Below are positions 1 to 12,029 of a DNA stretch of 24,490 nt, piece by piece. Both the position numbers and the translations under genes were made by a program. Numbering within the stretch: position 1 is the first letter of the stretch; every line of letters begins with the position of its first letter. The DNA is from Fomitopsis serialis (lineage: Eukaryota; Basidiomycota; Agaricomycetes; Polyporales; Fomitopsidaceae), in the NCBI RefSeq assembly GCF_022376445.1, contig NW_025955495.1:1-24490 (forward strand). The letters run 5' to 3'. Under the pieces are notes generated by a model, which made no database searches, had not been told where the DNA came from, and saw only the letters and a program-made list of their open reading frames with translations.

Positions 1-211
1 TCCTCGCGCGTTCGCGTCTGCGGTCGCTCGACGCTCACCCTCAGCCACAGCGCAGTGCGCACGCTCACCTCTGTCAGAACACGTCTGAACTGTTGCAGCG
101 GCGGTGACGTCGTCGCAGAAACGCACCCTATAGAAGCTTTTCCGCGTATACTGTCGTTTCCTCCTATTCGAGCCACGGCCTAGTGGTTGGCACCCGGCGA
201 GTGCCTCAACC
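1..211 (+). promoter_or_regulatory. Upstream region of the SMC3 gene
   Basis: This is the only sequence in the window before the SMC3 start codon at 212. It has no convincing ORF. A CRE/ATF-like TGACGTC lies at 105-111, and pyrimidine-rich tracts occur near 160-172. The start at 212 is chosen because the first residues (MYIKTLTIQGFKS) match the conserved SMC3 amino terminus. The assignment as promoter rests on position only. Confidence 0.45.
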
Positions 212-2033
<1,822 letters not shown>

Positions 2034-2045
2034 TGAGAGGGTCCA

Positions 2046-2061
2046 CTCGGCAGCAGCCGAG
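2046..2061. repeat. Hairpin at the tip of the left arm
   Basis: CTCGGCAGCAGCCGAG can fold into a 6-bp stem with a 4-nt loop, 12 bases inside the arm edge. The right arm carries the equivalent palindrome at 17938-17953. It could be a terminal structure of an old element or chance in GC-rich DNA. Confidence 0.5.
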
Positions 2062-2076
2062 CAGTCGTTCCATCCT

Positions 2077-2945
2077 ATGGCTCTTCCAGCAAGCCTCGTC
2101 CTCCCAAGAGGCGGTTAGGTCGTATACACAGTCTCTGAAGCCGAATATCAGTCCATAGTCACATCCGAACGAGCTTGGCGCACTAAAATTTCTGTCCCCA
2201 CCTCGAGTGGCTCACTCTCTACCGCCACCTTCACGCACCCTGAATGCTCCTACGTTGTTTCCTTGTGTTCCGCCGCTCCGGACGAGCGGCGCATCGATAA
2301 AGTAAGCGACATGCCTGCTCATTGTGCGACTTATTCAACTTACACGTCGTGCAACGACATAGCGTGCACCACTTTCGAACCATCGACGGTCATCCTTTGC
2401 TTAATGGCATGTCCTTCCCAGCCCATCGACGACGATAGCCCTGAACTACGAGACGGATCTGTGGCCTGAACACCGTTACGAGCACGTCGTGGACCATCGT
2501 TTATGATCCGGTCTTCCTTGCGCTTACTCGGATGTCCAGGGGACGTCTCCAACGAATCCGCACCGTGATCAGGCTGTCTGGAATCGTCGACACATTGACC
2601 CGTCGTGAAAGGGCTAAGGCTCCTCCTACTTGCCTTCCGATGCTTGCCTCCGTCGTCCTGCTGCGCCAAGTTCCTTCGATGTTACACGACGACAAGATCT
2701 CGTTATCTATATATGGCCGACGCTAACGTCGCTCACCTATGGGGGACGCGTCTGACGGACGAACATCGGTACGTACTCGTCCCCAATGCCTTTTCACCTT
2801 CTGAATACGCTAGACCTACAGGGCCACTTCTTCAAACCTACTCTCTACGGACTGCGACGTGAGTTCGATGGATTCTCAGTTCACCCATGTCGGATCAGAG
2901 ACTTACTCTTACTTACCTTCACACAGGTTGGCGGGCAACAAGACG
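2077..2945 (+). pseudogene. Decayed unknown gene in the left arm (gene X, left copy)
   Basis: I do not recognise this family. Its case rests on comparison with the right-arm copy (17922-17157, minus). Both keep an ATG at the same place, then coding-like sequence (YTVSEAEYQSIVTSERAW and KISVPTSSGSLSTA). Both also keep an intron-like segment: donor AAA|gtaagc at 2302, acceptor catag at 2361-2362, 61 bp. After it, an open frame resembles the right copy (DGHPLLNG in the right copy). Near 2730 a VAHLW...RLTDEH block is shared. The left copy is broken by frameshifts, by unmatched sequence at about 2480-2640, and by divergence after 2790. Both copies share an in-frame TAG about 40 bp after the ATG, so the true start or an earlier intron is unknown. 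A second intron may end at acacag 2921-2926. Confidence 0.5.
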
Positions 2946-3829
2946 CAGCCAAGGATTCACAGTACAACTCCACCCACCGCACATCTGCATCGTGGATCGC
3001 TACTGCGGGTCGATGCGTGCTGGCGGATGCTTTGCCCTGTCTGGCGAAAGAGACCGTGAACGTCAGGTATCTCGACAGCCTATGATCTTCGCATTGAACG
3101 GCCTTCACGGCTGCACGTACCAGTGATGAGGGGCTCGCGACGCGTGACGAGAACCTGAATGTAAGCATCATACCCCTTCAAAGAGGATGCATTTACCATC
3201 TGCTCACGAACCTGCACAGGCTCCGTGAATGGTCAACGTACGGAACGCCCGATTTTCAACAAACTGCAGATCGCGACGCTCGTCCATCCTCCGCAAGTCA
3301 TACTGTTCAGTAGACATGCGGGGTTCTATCGTCGCCCGTATACCTTGTCCCGTTTACCTGACGAAAGTGGTCAAGACGTCACGGTCCTTGATTCTGACTC
3401 CCCGTGGACACAATTGGATCTGTACTTCAGTGCAAGGACAAGATCGCTCCGCCTCTACCCAATTCCAGACGACGCTCGCCCACCCAATGTACCACGGCGC
3501 ATGCAGGATCGCTGTTCTCGAACACCGCGTAGTGACCCAGCAGTCTCATTCATATCCAACGAACCTCCGAAGGCTCGTGGCTCAGAAAGTTATCCTGGCC
3601 GTGGTACGCATGTCACGGCATGCCTCCTCGTGGGTACTTCTGTCGTCAACCTACGGATGTGTCGACTTTCCTCGACACGGTCTTCTCTAGGCACGAGGGT
3701 CAGCATGAGACGACAATGCAAAGAAACGTCTGGCCAACGACGTACTTACGGAACGAACCTACTGACCTCGGAATGGAGCGCTGGTTCACCGAGTGCCCTG
3801 TGGACGATCAATTGACGAACCCCTTTCTG

Positions 3830-4100
3830 CGGTGTCCAGATCGAACAAGGAAGAGAAACGCATAGACGGTGGCGAACCTCTGAACGGGCCATCAGGCCGC
3901 GGAATGAACAGCGGGACCGTTGGCCAAAAATCTATGCGGGTAATCTTCGACAAAGGTCTTTGCGGTATCAGGAGCGTACTCAAGCTCCAACACCGAAATG
4001 TTGTCGCAAGCCCTCAAATCTCTCATGAACCTTACGAATCGACGAACGAGCCTCAAGTATACCACCCATTGGAGGAATCAGCCGCTCGATGTCGAGGGCC
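3830..4100 (-). pseudogene. Decayed unknown gene in the left arm (gene Y, left copy)
   Basis: On the minus strand here and on the plus strand at 16120-16414, translated sequence agrees better than surrounding DNA. The shared core reads LRACDN-I/V-S-x-LELxY, then AKT-F/L-VED. The left copy has a TGA after the VED region and further stops, so it is not functional. The family is not recognised. The spaced leucines and short length would suit a piece of an F-box/leucine-rich repeat protein, but that is a guess. The other strand of the same block also stays open in the right arm, so the coding strand is itself uncertain. Confidence 0.35.
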
Positions 4101-4800
4101 TCACCTTCAATGCAGAGACAGGCCTAGCCGCAAGCGTGCCAGCATATCGGGCGCGACGACCACCTGGGCATCCCTCGCCGCGTGGACCAGATCCGCAAGT
4201 GCGCTCATGAAACGTGCGAGCATCATGGTACTGAGAACGAGGCCCGTCCCTGCTCCGCGATTGTGATGGAGCACCAGCTGATGCGTAGTGCTCTCTTCGC
4301 GTGTTTGCTGGGTGCGCAAGAAACAGCCACACGCGATTGATCGAAGTGCATATGGCTGTTTCCGCGGCGATCTCCGTGAACGTCGTACCCTGGGGCGGGC
4401 TTCCCGTTCGTGGAGGTGGACGACGCATACGTCCAGAAGACTATGGGGTGGCAGTGGCTTGAAAGGAGGCGACGCGACTTGGGGTGCATATACGGAAACC
4501 AAGAACGTATCGCCAGGTCTGCTTGCAAGGGTCGATCGCCTGTTCCAGAGTGCACTCCGGACCCAGCACTGCGACGGACCTACCAGCGCTTATTCCGAAT
4601 GCTATCCTCTCGGAGCGTCATGCGCAGAACGAGTTCGCGGGTTGCGGATCGACATCCAGTGACCTAACTCTGGCACCATACGCAGGCTTGATTAGCCACA
4701 CCGCGTCGATGATCACCACGCACTGGTTGTAGGCGCCAGGCCAACCAAGGTTCCGGTACGGGTCGCCATTCAGGTGTGGAAGCGAATGATAGCTTACTGC

Positions 4801-6098
4801 GGGTTGACGCAGACCTTTCCGTGTCATGGACCCTCTCTGACGGATGGCGAGCATAGGGTAGTGGTCCCTGCGGGCAGCCGGTGTGGTACTGGCGGGCGCT
4901 CCCTAGCTGTGGCGCACGATCGCACCGAAGTTGCTCGACGCCTGGGAGCAACTAGTCAGCAAGGTGCAGCGATAGGCTCAGCGTACGCGGGGCATGGAAT
5001 AATGAAGTCGTCCTTCGTCTGCGCGGCCTGTAACAGACAACAGACGTGTGAGTGGCATACGACTGCGATGGGAGACCGACTGACGTTCGACTCGCTGACA
5101 CCGGCCAGGTTGAAAGTGGGCTTGGACTACCGGGCCCGCGTTACCTCAAGGCGGCCTGAATGGCGTCGCGCACTCCTCGCTCAATACAACCGCAGCACCG
5201 GCGGTCGGTAACGACTGGGGGAGCTGGGGCAATATACAAGCAAGAGCATGGGCAGGGGGAGACATTCGCATGGGAGAGATAGGGAAGGGGCCTTTTGGGG
5301 GCATTTATTTATCGTCACGACACAGACAACAAAAGTCCTCAGACGCGGAGGCCAACCCAGACAAGACCACCAAGATCCACGCACAAAGCCTGCACCCCTA
5401 TCGTCCGTTGCCTCCTTTAGGGCCGGCACGACCTCATTGGATGGGAGCGCTTGCCACGTGGAGACGATGCGAATAGGCAGCCAAGATCGAATCTCGGCCA
5501 TCGAGCCTCGCCTTGTTTGCGTGTGCTGTGGTTTTGCGACACAACGTACTCACTGGCCTCTTCATAGCATCCGCACACACAAGTAATAGAAATAAAATGG
5601 CATGATGAGCGAGTGATATACACGTGCTCTTACATATTCTACTCAGTTCGTGTAGGTTCCTGTCGCCACACAACGGTGGCCACAACGCGGGCACTTCCTT
5701 TCCTGGCGATAGAACCACGCGACCCGCCATCAGATGGCGTTGAACTTCGCGTGTCTTCTGTCGCCCAATATGGCAAGGGCGCTTGTCGGGCTTGACAATT
5801 AAAGGTCGTACCGTTTGGTCGGTGCCTCGGGCCCGTCTCGGGCCGGTTCCACTTCCACGTCCACGACTCGAACCAGACTCGAACAGAACACTCACTGCTG
5901 TCAAGTCTCAGACTCAGAACAGGCTGCTTCGTTTCGCTGTAGCTCTGTGCCACTGGCCACTACGAATTCATATCGCATGCGTACAGCGTTAACAAACGTA
6001 CGACGGGCATCCCAGTCGTCACGTTGAAAGACCGGCCCTTCACTTCGCAGCACAACCTCGGTGACCGGTCCTCAGTCGTCGGGTACCCGCGTATGTTG
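4801..6098. other. Stretch without a recognisable gene
   Basis: About 1.3 kb between the left arm and the transposon target site. The ORFs here are short, overlap on both strands and show no recognisable motif, signal peptide or splice pattern. A possible fungal polyadenylation signal (aataaa) sits in the AT-richer patch at 5583-5600. The sequence at 5830-5900 is rich in repeated tc/ac steps but is not a clean tandem array. I cannot assign a gene. Confidence 0.5.
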
Positions 6099-6106
6099 GT
6101 CACAGG
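6099..6106. repeat. Target-site duplication, left copy (GTCACAGG)
   Basis: GTCACAGG lies directly before the left terminal repeat and is repeated exactly at 12403-12410, directly after the right one. An 8-bp duplication is the normal footprint of hAT, P-element and KDZ-type transposases. Confidence 0.93.
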
Positions 6107-6144
6107 CAAGGGGTACCAGAAAATAAAATTTCGTACACAATGCC
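6107..6144 (+). repeat. Left terminal inverted repeat of the transposon
   Basis: It begins CAAGGGGTACCAGA, identical for 14 bp to the inverted right end, followed by a TCGTACACA block at the same spacing in both ends. It contains the KpnI-type palindrome GGTACC. Confidence 0.92.
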
Positions 6145-6250
6145 CTATTTTTCCGAATTTCGCCCAATCTGTCCGACCACCCACCCCACCCCCCGAATTT
6201 TCTTCCGTGAGGCCGCTCATGGGCTTGGACGACCCACCCACCCCCCTAAG
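6124..6250 (+). repeat. Left subterminal C-rich repeat
   Basis: TAAAATTTCG is followed by the C-rich string CCGACCACCCACCCC (6173-6187) and another C-rich run at 6230-6246. The right end has the same pair in the same plus-strand orientation (TAAAATTTCG at about 12313-12322, C-rich string at 12341-12355). It is therefore a direct, not inverted, subterminal repeat. The complementary strand has several G runs in about 70 bp. Confidence 0.7.
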
Positions 6251-6327
6251 TTTGAGAAAAAAGTACCGATTAATGACCGAAAAATGTGCTAGGTATTATG
6301 CTGCTGTGTCGGCCCTACATCTACGAT

Positions 6328-9300
6328 TCATGAATGTCGCGCCTTCTTCGCAGAGGAGCCCTCGCCTGAGTTCTGTGCACGTCGCTTTTTCATACCCTTA
6401 TCCGTCTCGTCAGGCTTTCCTTTCTCCAGCTTCAGATAGATGCGCTCGTTGCGCGACCCAAATGCGAATGAACGCTCGAATTCCTCGCTCAGCTGAATGT
6501 TCGCGTGATGCGTCTTGACGTGTTTCGGCATGTTGTAGGACCAAAACACAATGTCGTCATCGATATTCGGGCCTTTCTGTGGCGGACGACGTTCCTCGCA
6601 CGGTTTGCATACCACAGGTCGGTTGGTACTGGGGCCCGTTTGCGTGGGTGTCTCCGCTGATGCGATATTGAAAGAGTTCCAGAAGATACAGTTTGACTCG
6701 GCCTTGAAAGCGTGTTTTGTCTTCTTCAGCTTCGTTGTGCATGTCCCGGATCGGCCGCAGTACCCGCACGGCATGTCTCCAATCTAGACACCAGAGCAAG
6801 TGAGTACAGTCATTGTCACGAGAAGCTATGGGTGATACTCACAGGAGACACTAACTTGCGAGAGTCACGAAGGCACAACAACTTGGCGAGAAGGTGAGCA
6901 CCGACATGATCGCGCATCTTCTTGATTGCAACTGTTTCTCCGCACAGGAAGCACGTCGCAAACCCTTCCTGAGGTCCCGCCGCTAGTGCCATCGAGCCCT
7001 CTTGACTGGTGAAGGCGAAATCAGGGCTCCCGGACGATCGCATGGGGAACGTCGGCGTCGGCGCTCGAGATGGTATGAGGTGCTGGTATGACTTGACACG
7101 GTCCCACATGAACTCGGATAGGGCTGACAGGGTTATAGATGTGAATTTCCACGCGTATACATCGCTGCCGGATGTTTGCTGCTCCAGCGTGGGCTTCACG
7201 CACTCGGTGAGATGTGCAGGTAGCTCTAGAAGGGCAGACTTCTTCGATGCAGTGATCGCGGCCGTCTCACCGCCATCAGTAGCATTGAATGACTCGTAGC
7301 TGCCTGTCCAGGACCATGTTGAGGTCGATGAGTCTTGGGTAAGCTGTAATACTTGGCCGACAAATGTGATGCCTGATGAGCTGGCGAAATCAGCGAGTGG
7401 GATCGAGTCGACAGAAGCCCCGGATGTCTTGCGGATGGTAGTAACACGGATAATGGCGAGTGCAGCTGTATTTTGAACCCGTATGAATGTAGCACAGAAC
7501 TGGCCAATGAGGAATCGGTCGCCGATAATAGAGTCGTCGTCATCCTTTGGAGGCGGCGGATTGCGCGAGAACGTGCGCACTTTCTTCACGCCTTGCACAC
7601 GAGCAAGCCGGTCTGTGGATTTTCGGCCGTCATCTGTCATAAGGAAGTAGCGAATTGCTGCCGCTTTGTGCACGTCTTGGCCATCGACTGCAAGCCAGTG
7701 CGAGCTGTCCTTGCGGGACGCATCCAAGTCGCGATCCCCAACCTCTGGTAAGAGGTCCACTAACTCGACTTGACAATTCTCTTCGTCAGCAGAGGGCAGT
7801 GTTGTTCGTCTTGGTTGCGACGCGGCCTGCTCGACACCATGCAGAGAGTCCCAATCAAAGTCCTCGTTCAACCCGACATAGCCAGCATCCTTCCCAAATG
7901 GTCGGAGCAGGTCAATATCGTCAGGCAGCTGCTCAAGTTCAATATGCAAGGATCGAAGGAGCTTGGTGACGTTGCGGGCACCAGCTTGCCATACTGTCAA
8001 CAGGCTCACCGACGCCACTCGTACATCGCCCATCCAAGACTTCGGGTTTGTATGATCTACGCCCTCCGCACCCTCGAGCCGGAGGCGCCGGTGGCCGCGA
8101 TCCCATGTAGGATGCTTAGCAAGGATGCGACATACGTTTGCAGCAGTCGCAGCTCGCTGTGATAGCTCGAGAATGTCGACGTTATGGGCGCTGTACATGT
8201 CACGGTACGTGCCAAAGTTCCCCTCGAGGCGATCAGTGCCGTCCTGTCCTATGAAGAGTTCGCCATCCGGGCAGAGCAGCTTCATCTTCGCAGTGGTCCA
8301 GAAGATATTCTTGATGAATGTCTGCATGTCGTAGTACCACTGCCCAGGACAGAATGACGTCCGATTTCGACGATAGAGTAGACAGCACAGATGTGCAGCA
8401 GCAGAGAGCATCGTCAGCTGTTCCGAGAGTGAAAGAGTTGGTGTGATGAAAGGCTCGACAAGGTAGCCTACAAAGTGTCCGAGCAATGCAAGTGGGCGAT
8501 TCTCGACAGCATTGGTGAAGCCTTCGACCAAAGCGAGCTTCTTGAGTGACAGGAGGAGTTGGACAGCGATTGGGACGTTCTGATGGTCCTTGTGGTTGAA
8601 GAGTGTTGTGATCTTCTTCTCACTGTAATCGAGTAATGCCGCGAACTTGCGCTTCAGATCGGTAGGTGTAACATGGTGATCAGCGACCAGCGGGCCACTA
8701 TTGCCACGCAACAGGCTTGCGAAATCTGCAGTGATGGTAATGAGCATTCATACAAAGTATTATAGAAGGCGAAGCAGGCAACGAACTCTTGAATTTATGC
8801 TTAAAGTCGATCGTCATTGTACGGGCCTTCTGACCGCACTGCAGGTTCATCCGCGGGAGCATTCCAAGACGGTCGTACAGCCGGTCATTAGGTGACAAGG
8901 TCTCTGACATCAGTAGTAGTGCAGAGCCCTTCGTCTTGTAGCATCTCCGTCGGATCCAAGAGCCCAGAGCTCCCCGTACTGCTCCTCGTAGGTGGTGTTC
9001 AAGTCGGGTATTGGAGCATCCCATGCATCTATTGCGAGCTGGATCCAACGCGCTTGAGAATGGTCGCGCTCCGTCTTGTTGGTCCCAGATATCATAACAG
9101 GGAGTACAGTGTAATCGTCGCGACCATATGCCGCGAGACCTACAAAGGTCGCCTCCTTCGCCAGAGCCAGAGACCCGTCATTCAGAGCGTCTGCAGCACC
9201 GTGGAGAGTTTCGAGTGTGACAGTTGTAATGTCAACTTCGTGTGATGTTTCGCGAGCAATACCGAGGATTGCGTCTCGTCGGCTGTCATAGCGAGGTCGT

Positions 9301-11046
9301 TCTTCAAGAGCAATTTCGTCAATCATTGCCTGCCATCCACGGCGTCGGGTTTGGCCGGAGCCCGACGAGGTCCCATGGAGTAACCCTGCGTTGTGTAGGA
9401 CGAGTAGGTTGTGTGCATATTCAGATAGCCGCGGGAACCCGATGGATGCCTCCAGCGAAGGTAGCCGTGAGCGGGAGCTGGTTGTCGAGATGGCTGGTAA
9501 CCCTAGAGCCTCTGCCATCGCATATTGCAGTTTTGGGCCACCCAAAGCCCCCGCTAGTGCCATGACATCGTAGTTCTTGTCCTGAAAACTCTTGGCCTGA
9601 TAGAGACCACAGGCAGCCCGCGACATTCGTGCCACAATCTCGGAGATGCTCCTATGGTTCTGCATAGCAACACGTACTAGGCGATCAGCACCTTCAACAT
9701 CGCCTTGTGCGAGAATCCCCTTGAAACGTTCGTGATCGGACAGTCGAGTAGTTGCCCTCTCGTATTGCTTCGCAAGATTCAGATTCTGGAGTAATGATGA
9801 GAGGCTCGGACGTCGAAACATACCACAAGTCACTCACCTGCAGCTTGAGTGTATTCTTCTCATCGTTCTTACGGTCCATCGCCTCGGTAAATTGGTTGAA
9901 GTTGTAATATCGCCAATTGAGCGACGTTGGTACAGGCTCAGTGGCGCGTGCGCGCATTCGCTCCAGAGTACGGTTCGAGTTTAGACTGGCACACTCCGAG
10001 CAAGGCTGACCGCGCCGCGGTACACGATGGCAAGATTTGCTGCGAACATACAGCCCTCCGAGTCTATCCCAGTGCGACAGAGTGTATGGTAAGTTGTCGA
10101 ATGCATGGAGGTGGAAGGGATAAGTTCGCTCGAAAGGCATGGGGAATTCCAGGAGAATACCCGGACAGATGGTCGCAGCACGGAACATCGCCGTGATCTC
10201 TGCGTGACTCTCTTGTACAGGCATGTCTGCTGGCTCCGAGTCTGGAGACCCAGTGCCCGGCTCTGAGCGGGAAGCCATAGTAGCAGGGTCCGTGCTCGGT
10301 GCAGCAAGCGGAGGCGATGTTGCCAGCGGTGACGGAGAGGATGTCGACGTCGCCCTTGAGGGTCCACAGAACATGTCCATTAGCTTCCGCTGCTTTTTCA
10401 GGCCCGACTCCTTGCGCTGCTTGGCGACTGCGTCTCGGCATGGAGCTTTGTCGAAATGGGTATTATACGCATGTAGGCTCACCCCACTGCCAAGGTTAAT
10501 GGCCATGCCACACAGTGTGCATCGCTTCATCCGTACCCACTTTGTGCGGTTATCAAGACCCGTCTCCGTGAGCCAGAAGACCCCATCGGTGTCAGCATGC
10601 TCCTCGCCAGCAAGATGGATGCCAGGAGGCTCAGTCAGTGTCGGGGCCTCGAGATGATTCGACTCGGATTCCTCTGGAAGCGCCTGAGACGTCATGGTGC
10701 TCGGATTTTGGTCACCCTTTGGCATGTGGCTAGAGTTGTTGTCGTACAGGCCCAGAGGTGCGTCACCGAGATGGTCCAGAGGTGCATCGCCGAGACGCCG
10801 GTCCGGAGGTGCATCACCGAGATGGTCCAGAGGTGCGTCACCGAGACAGTCCAGAGGCGCGTCGCCGAGATGGTCCAGGGGCTCAACATCGACAACAGGC
10901 TCTAGTAGACTTCCCGAAGACTCAGAATGTGTGTGCCACTCGTCGCTCGACTCGCCGTGTGAGCCTGAGCTTTGACTCGGACACCCAGAGGATGATGGCC
11001 CTGCTACTAGTAGCGTGCACGGCGGGCTCCAGTGGCTTGTGAGCAA
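6328..11046 (-). pseudogene. Large zinc-finger transposase candidate of the hAT-like element, apparent frameshift
   Basis: Four exons read on the minus strand: from 11046 (first ATG 10725) to 9838, 9785-8787, 8725-6843 and 6783-6328, joined by GT...AG introns of 52, 61 and 58 bp. Exon 1 has an acidic Ser/Pro-rich region, 8-residue repeats and a C2H2 finger (CTLCG...HAYNTH). Exon 2 starts NLNLAKQYERATTRLSDHERF and reaches SDGDATRR. The frame then breaks: TGA at 8912-8910, while coding-like sequence continues one frame over (LSPNDRLYDRLGMLPRMNL). Exon 3 contains GTDRLEGNFGTYRDM, ILAKHPTWDRGHRRL, VDHTNPKSWMGDV and a C2H2 finger (CFLCG...HVGAH). Exon 4 adds Cys-rich MPCGYCGRSGTC and CKPC motifs. 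From memory this layout matches a large family of repeated Agaricomycete hypothetical proteins. A role as transposase is inferred from its place inside the element and the DRLExxFGxxR motif, which recalls the acidic motif region of RNase H-like transposases. I see no certain hAT dimerisation domain. The frameshift could be a sequencing error. Confidence 0.72.
10754..10876 (-). repeat. Coding minisatellite, five units of 24-27 bp
   Basis: Five near-identical units (24, 27, 24, 24 and 24 bp), each with GGTGC(A/G)TC(A/G)CCGAGA or a close variant, sit in the open frame upstream of ATG 10725. On the minus strand they encode DHLGDAPL-type repeats. All units, including the 27-bp one, keep the frame, which argues for translation, although they could lie in a 5' leader if translation starts at 10725. 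Confidence 0.9.
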
Positions 11047-12022
11047 TCATCGATAGAGGTAGATGCGCTACGTCTCGGCTGCTCGTGGATGCTGAATTGA
11101 ATCAGTCAGTATGCGCCACGAGAAGTCAACGTCGTAGAACTTACGGTAGTGTCATGAGACAGCCGAGAATGTGAGTCTTTGTTACTTCGATTGATATGTC
11201 ATCTTTGGTAGTATACGAGTCATCCACTGATGCAAAATGCTGCAATGCCAGAAGGGTGAAGATGCCGCAAGACCATGCATCTGATTGACGACTGGATTCT
11301 GGGGGTGACTTCACAGCGAAGGTCCATGTCTCGTCAATAGAGAGGAAGGCGTCGCGATTGATATACTTGATGATCTTGTTGAGGACATCATGCAGGAGCT
11401 TTATTACTGACTATAAGAGCATGTAGCAGTTTAGAAGGCTCTGAGACGCACCGGCTTTGCCCATAGATTCGATTGGACCTGCGGTAGGCTATCGTAGATG
11501 CCTGCTTCCCTTATGCTGAAGTCTACGTAGCCGAGAACCCAGTGCGCAGGCGATCCGCCACACATAGGAAGAGCCCAACGATGTTTGGCTCGTATTACAT
11601 CCTTACCTCCCTACAGTGGTTGATTCAGTGAATGATTAATGCACGGATTCGACAGGACTCACAGCAGCGGACATGTGGGTATCAAACGATCCGGAAGACG
11701 GACCCTCACTCACTGTCCCGCCGACAAGAGCAGGGACCCAAGAAGAGAGGATGCAGTAGTTGCTCTCCTCTGTTGCTGCGACTCGGAAGTCTTGAAGGTA
11801 GGCACCGAACGCGTTGAGGACTGTACCGCCGACCTTGTGCTGGGTATGAGGTAACAGAACTTTGAGGTCCTGCGCAGTGAACTGAATGTTGCGGACGGCG
11901 CGAACGCGCGAGTCTAGGACTATGGAGTCCACTGGCATCATGGGCAACAGTGGATAGTAGAGTAGGGAGAATACGACGTGGTGTACATGAGTAGCAAATA
12001 TTCTGTTGTTCAACTTCGCCAT
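11007..12022 (-). CDS. Ulp1/SENP-like (C48) cysteine protease of the transposon
   Basis: Four exons, 12022-11663, 11610-11452, 11410-11145 and 11091-11007, give an open frame of 289 residues with consistent phases (0, 0, 2). All introns are GT...AG, of 52, 41 and 53 bp. The Ulp1 catalytic set can be placed in order: His143 in HWVLGYVDF, Asp150 in the same motif, Gln215 and Cys221 in RQSDAWSCGIF, with the family's normal Q-x5-C spacing. The segment LNAFGAYLQ and the YDSL motif also fit. C48 proteases cut SUMO or similar modifiers; in transposons their substrate is unknown. The gene lies just upstream of the transposase candidate on the same strand, and its 3' end overlaps the open frame of that gene (11046-11007). 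The start at 12022 follows a tag and could instead be an exon edge, leaving an upstream exon unseen. A late acceptor near 11037 could fuse it in frame to the downstream protein. Confidence 0.83.
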
Positions 12023-12029
12023 CTACCTA

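Larger units (their letters stand above)
2034..4800 (+). repeat. Left arm of a long decayed inverted repeat
   Basis: Reading this arm forward and the 15698-17966 arm in reverse complement gives the same series of blocks. Pairings are 2034-2175 with 17966-17821, 2176-2340 with 17819-17645, 2370-2470 with 17620-17520, 2655-2790 with 17410-17300, about 3880-4085 with about 16340-16110, 4570-4700 with about 15940-15810, and 4750-4800 with about 15750-15698. The outer 300 bp is almost identical apart from single-base indels. Similarity falls inward, with unmatched insertions between blocks. The edge at 2034 is sharp and abuts SMC3 coding sequence. Confidence 0.85.

Noticed and set aside
7009..8334. 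Several plus-strand ORFs of 60-130 codons
   Set aside because: They are antisense shadows of the transposase exon 8725-6843, which has recognisable motifs.
10223..11042. Plus-strand ORFs with repeated HRDGPEV or GASPRWSR units
   Set aside because: They are the antisense reading of the minisatellite that encodes DHLGDAPL repeats in the transposon gene.
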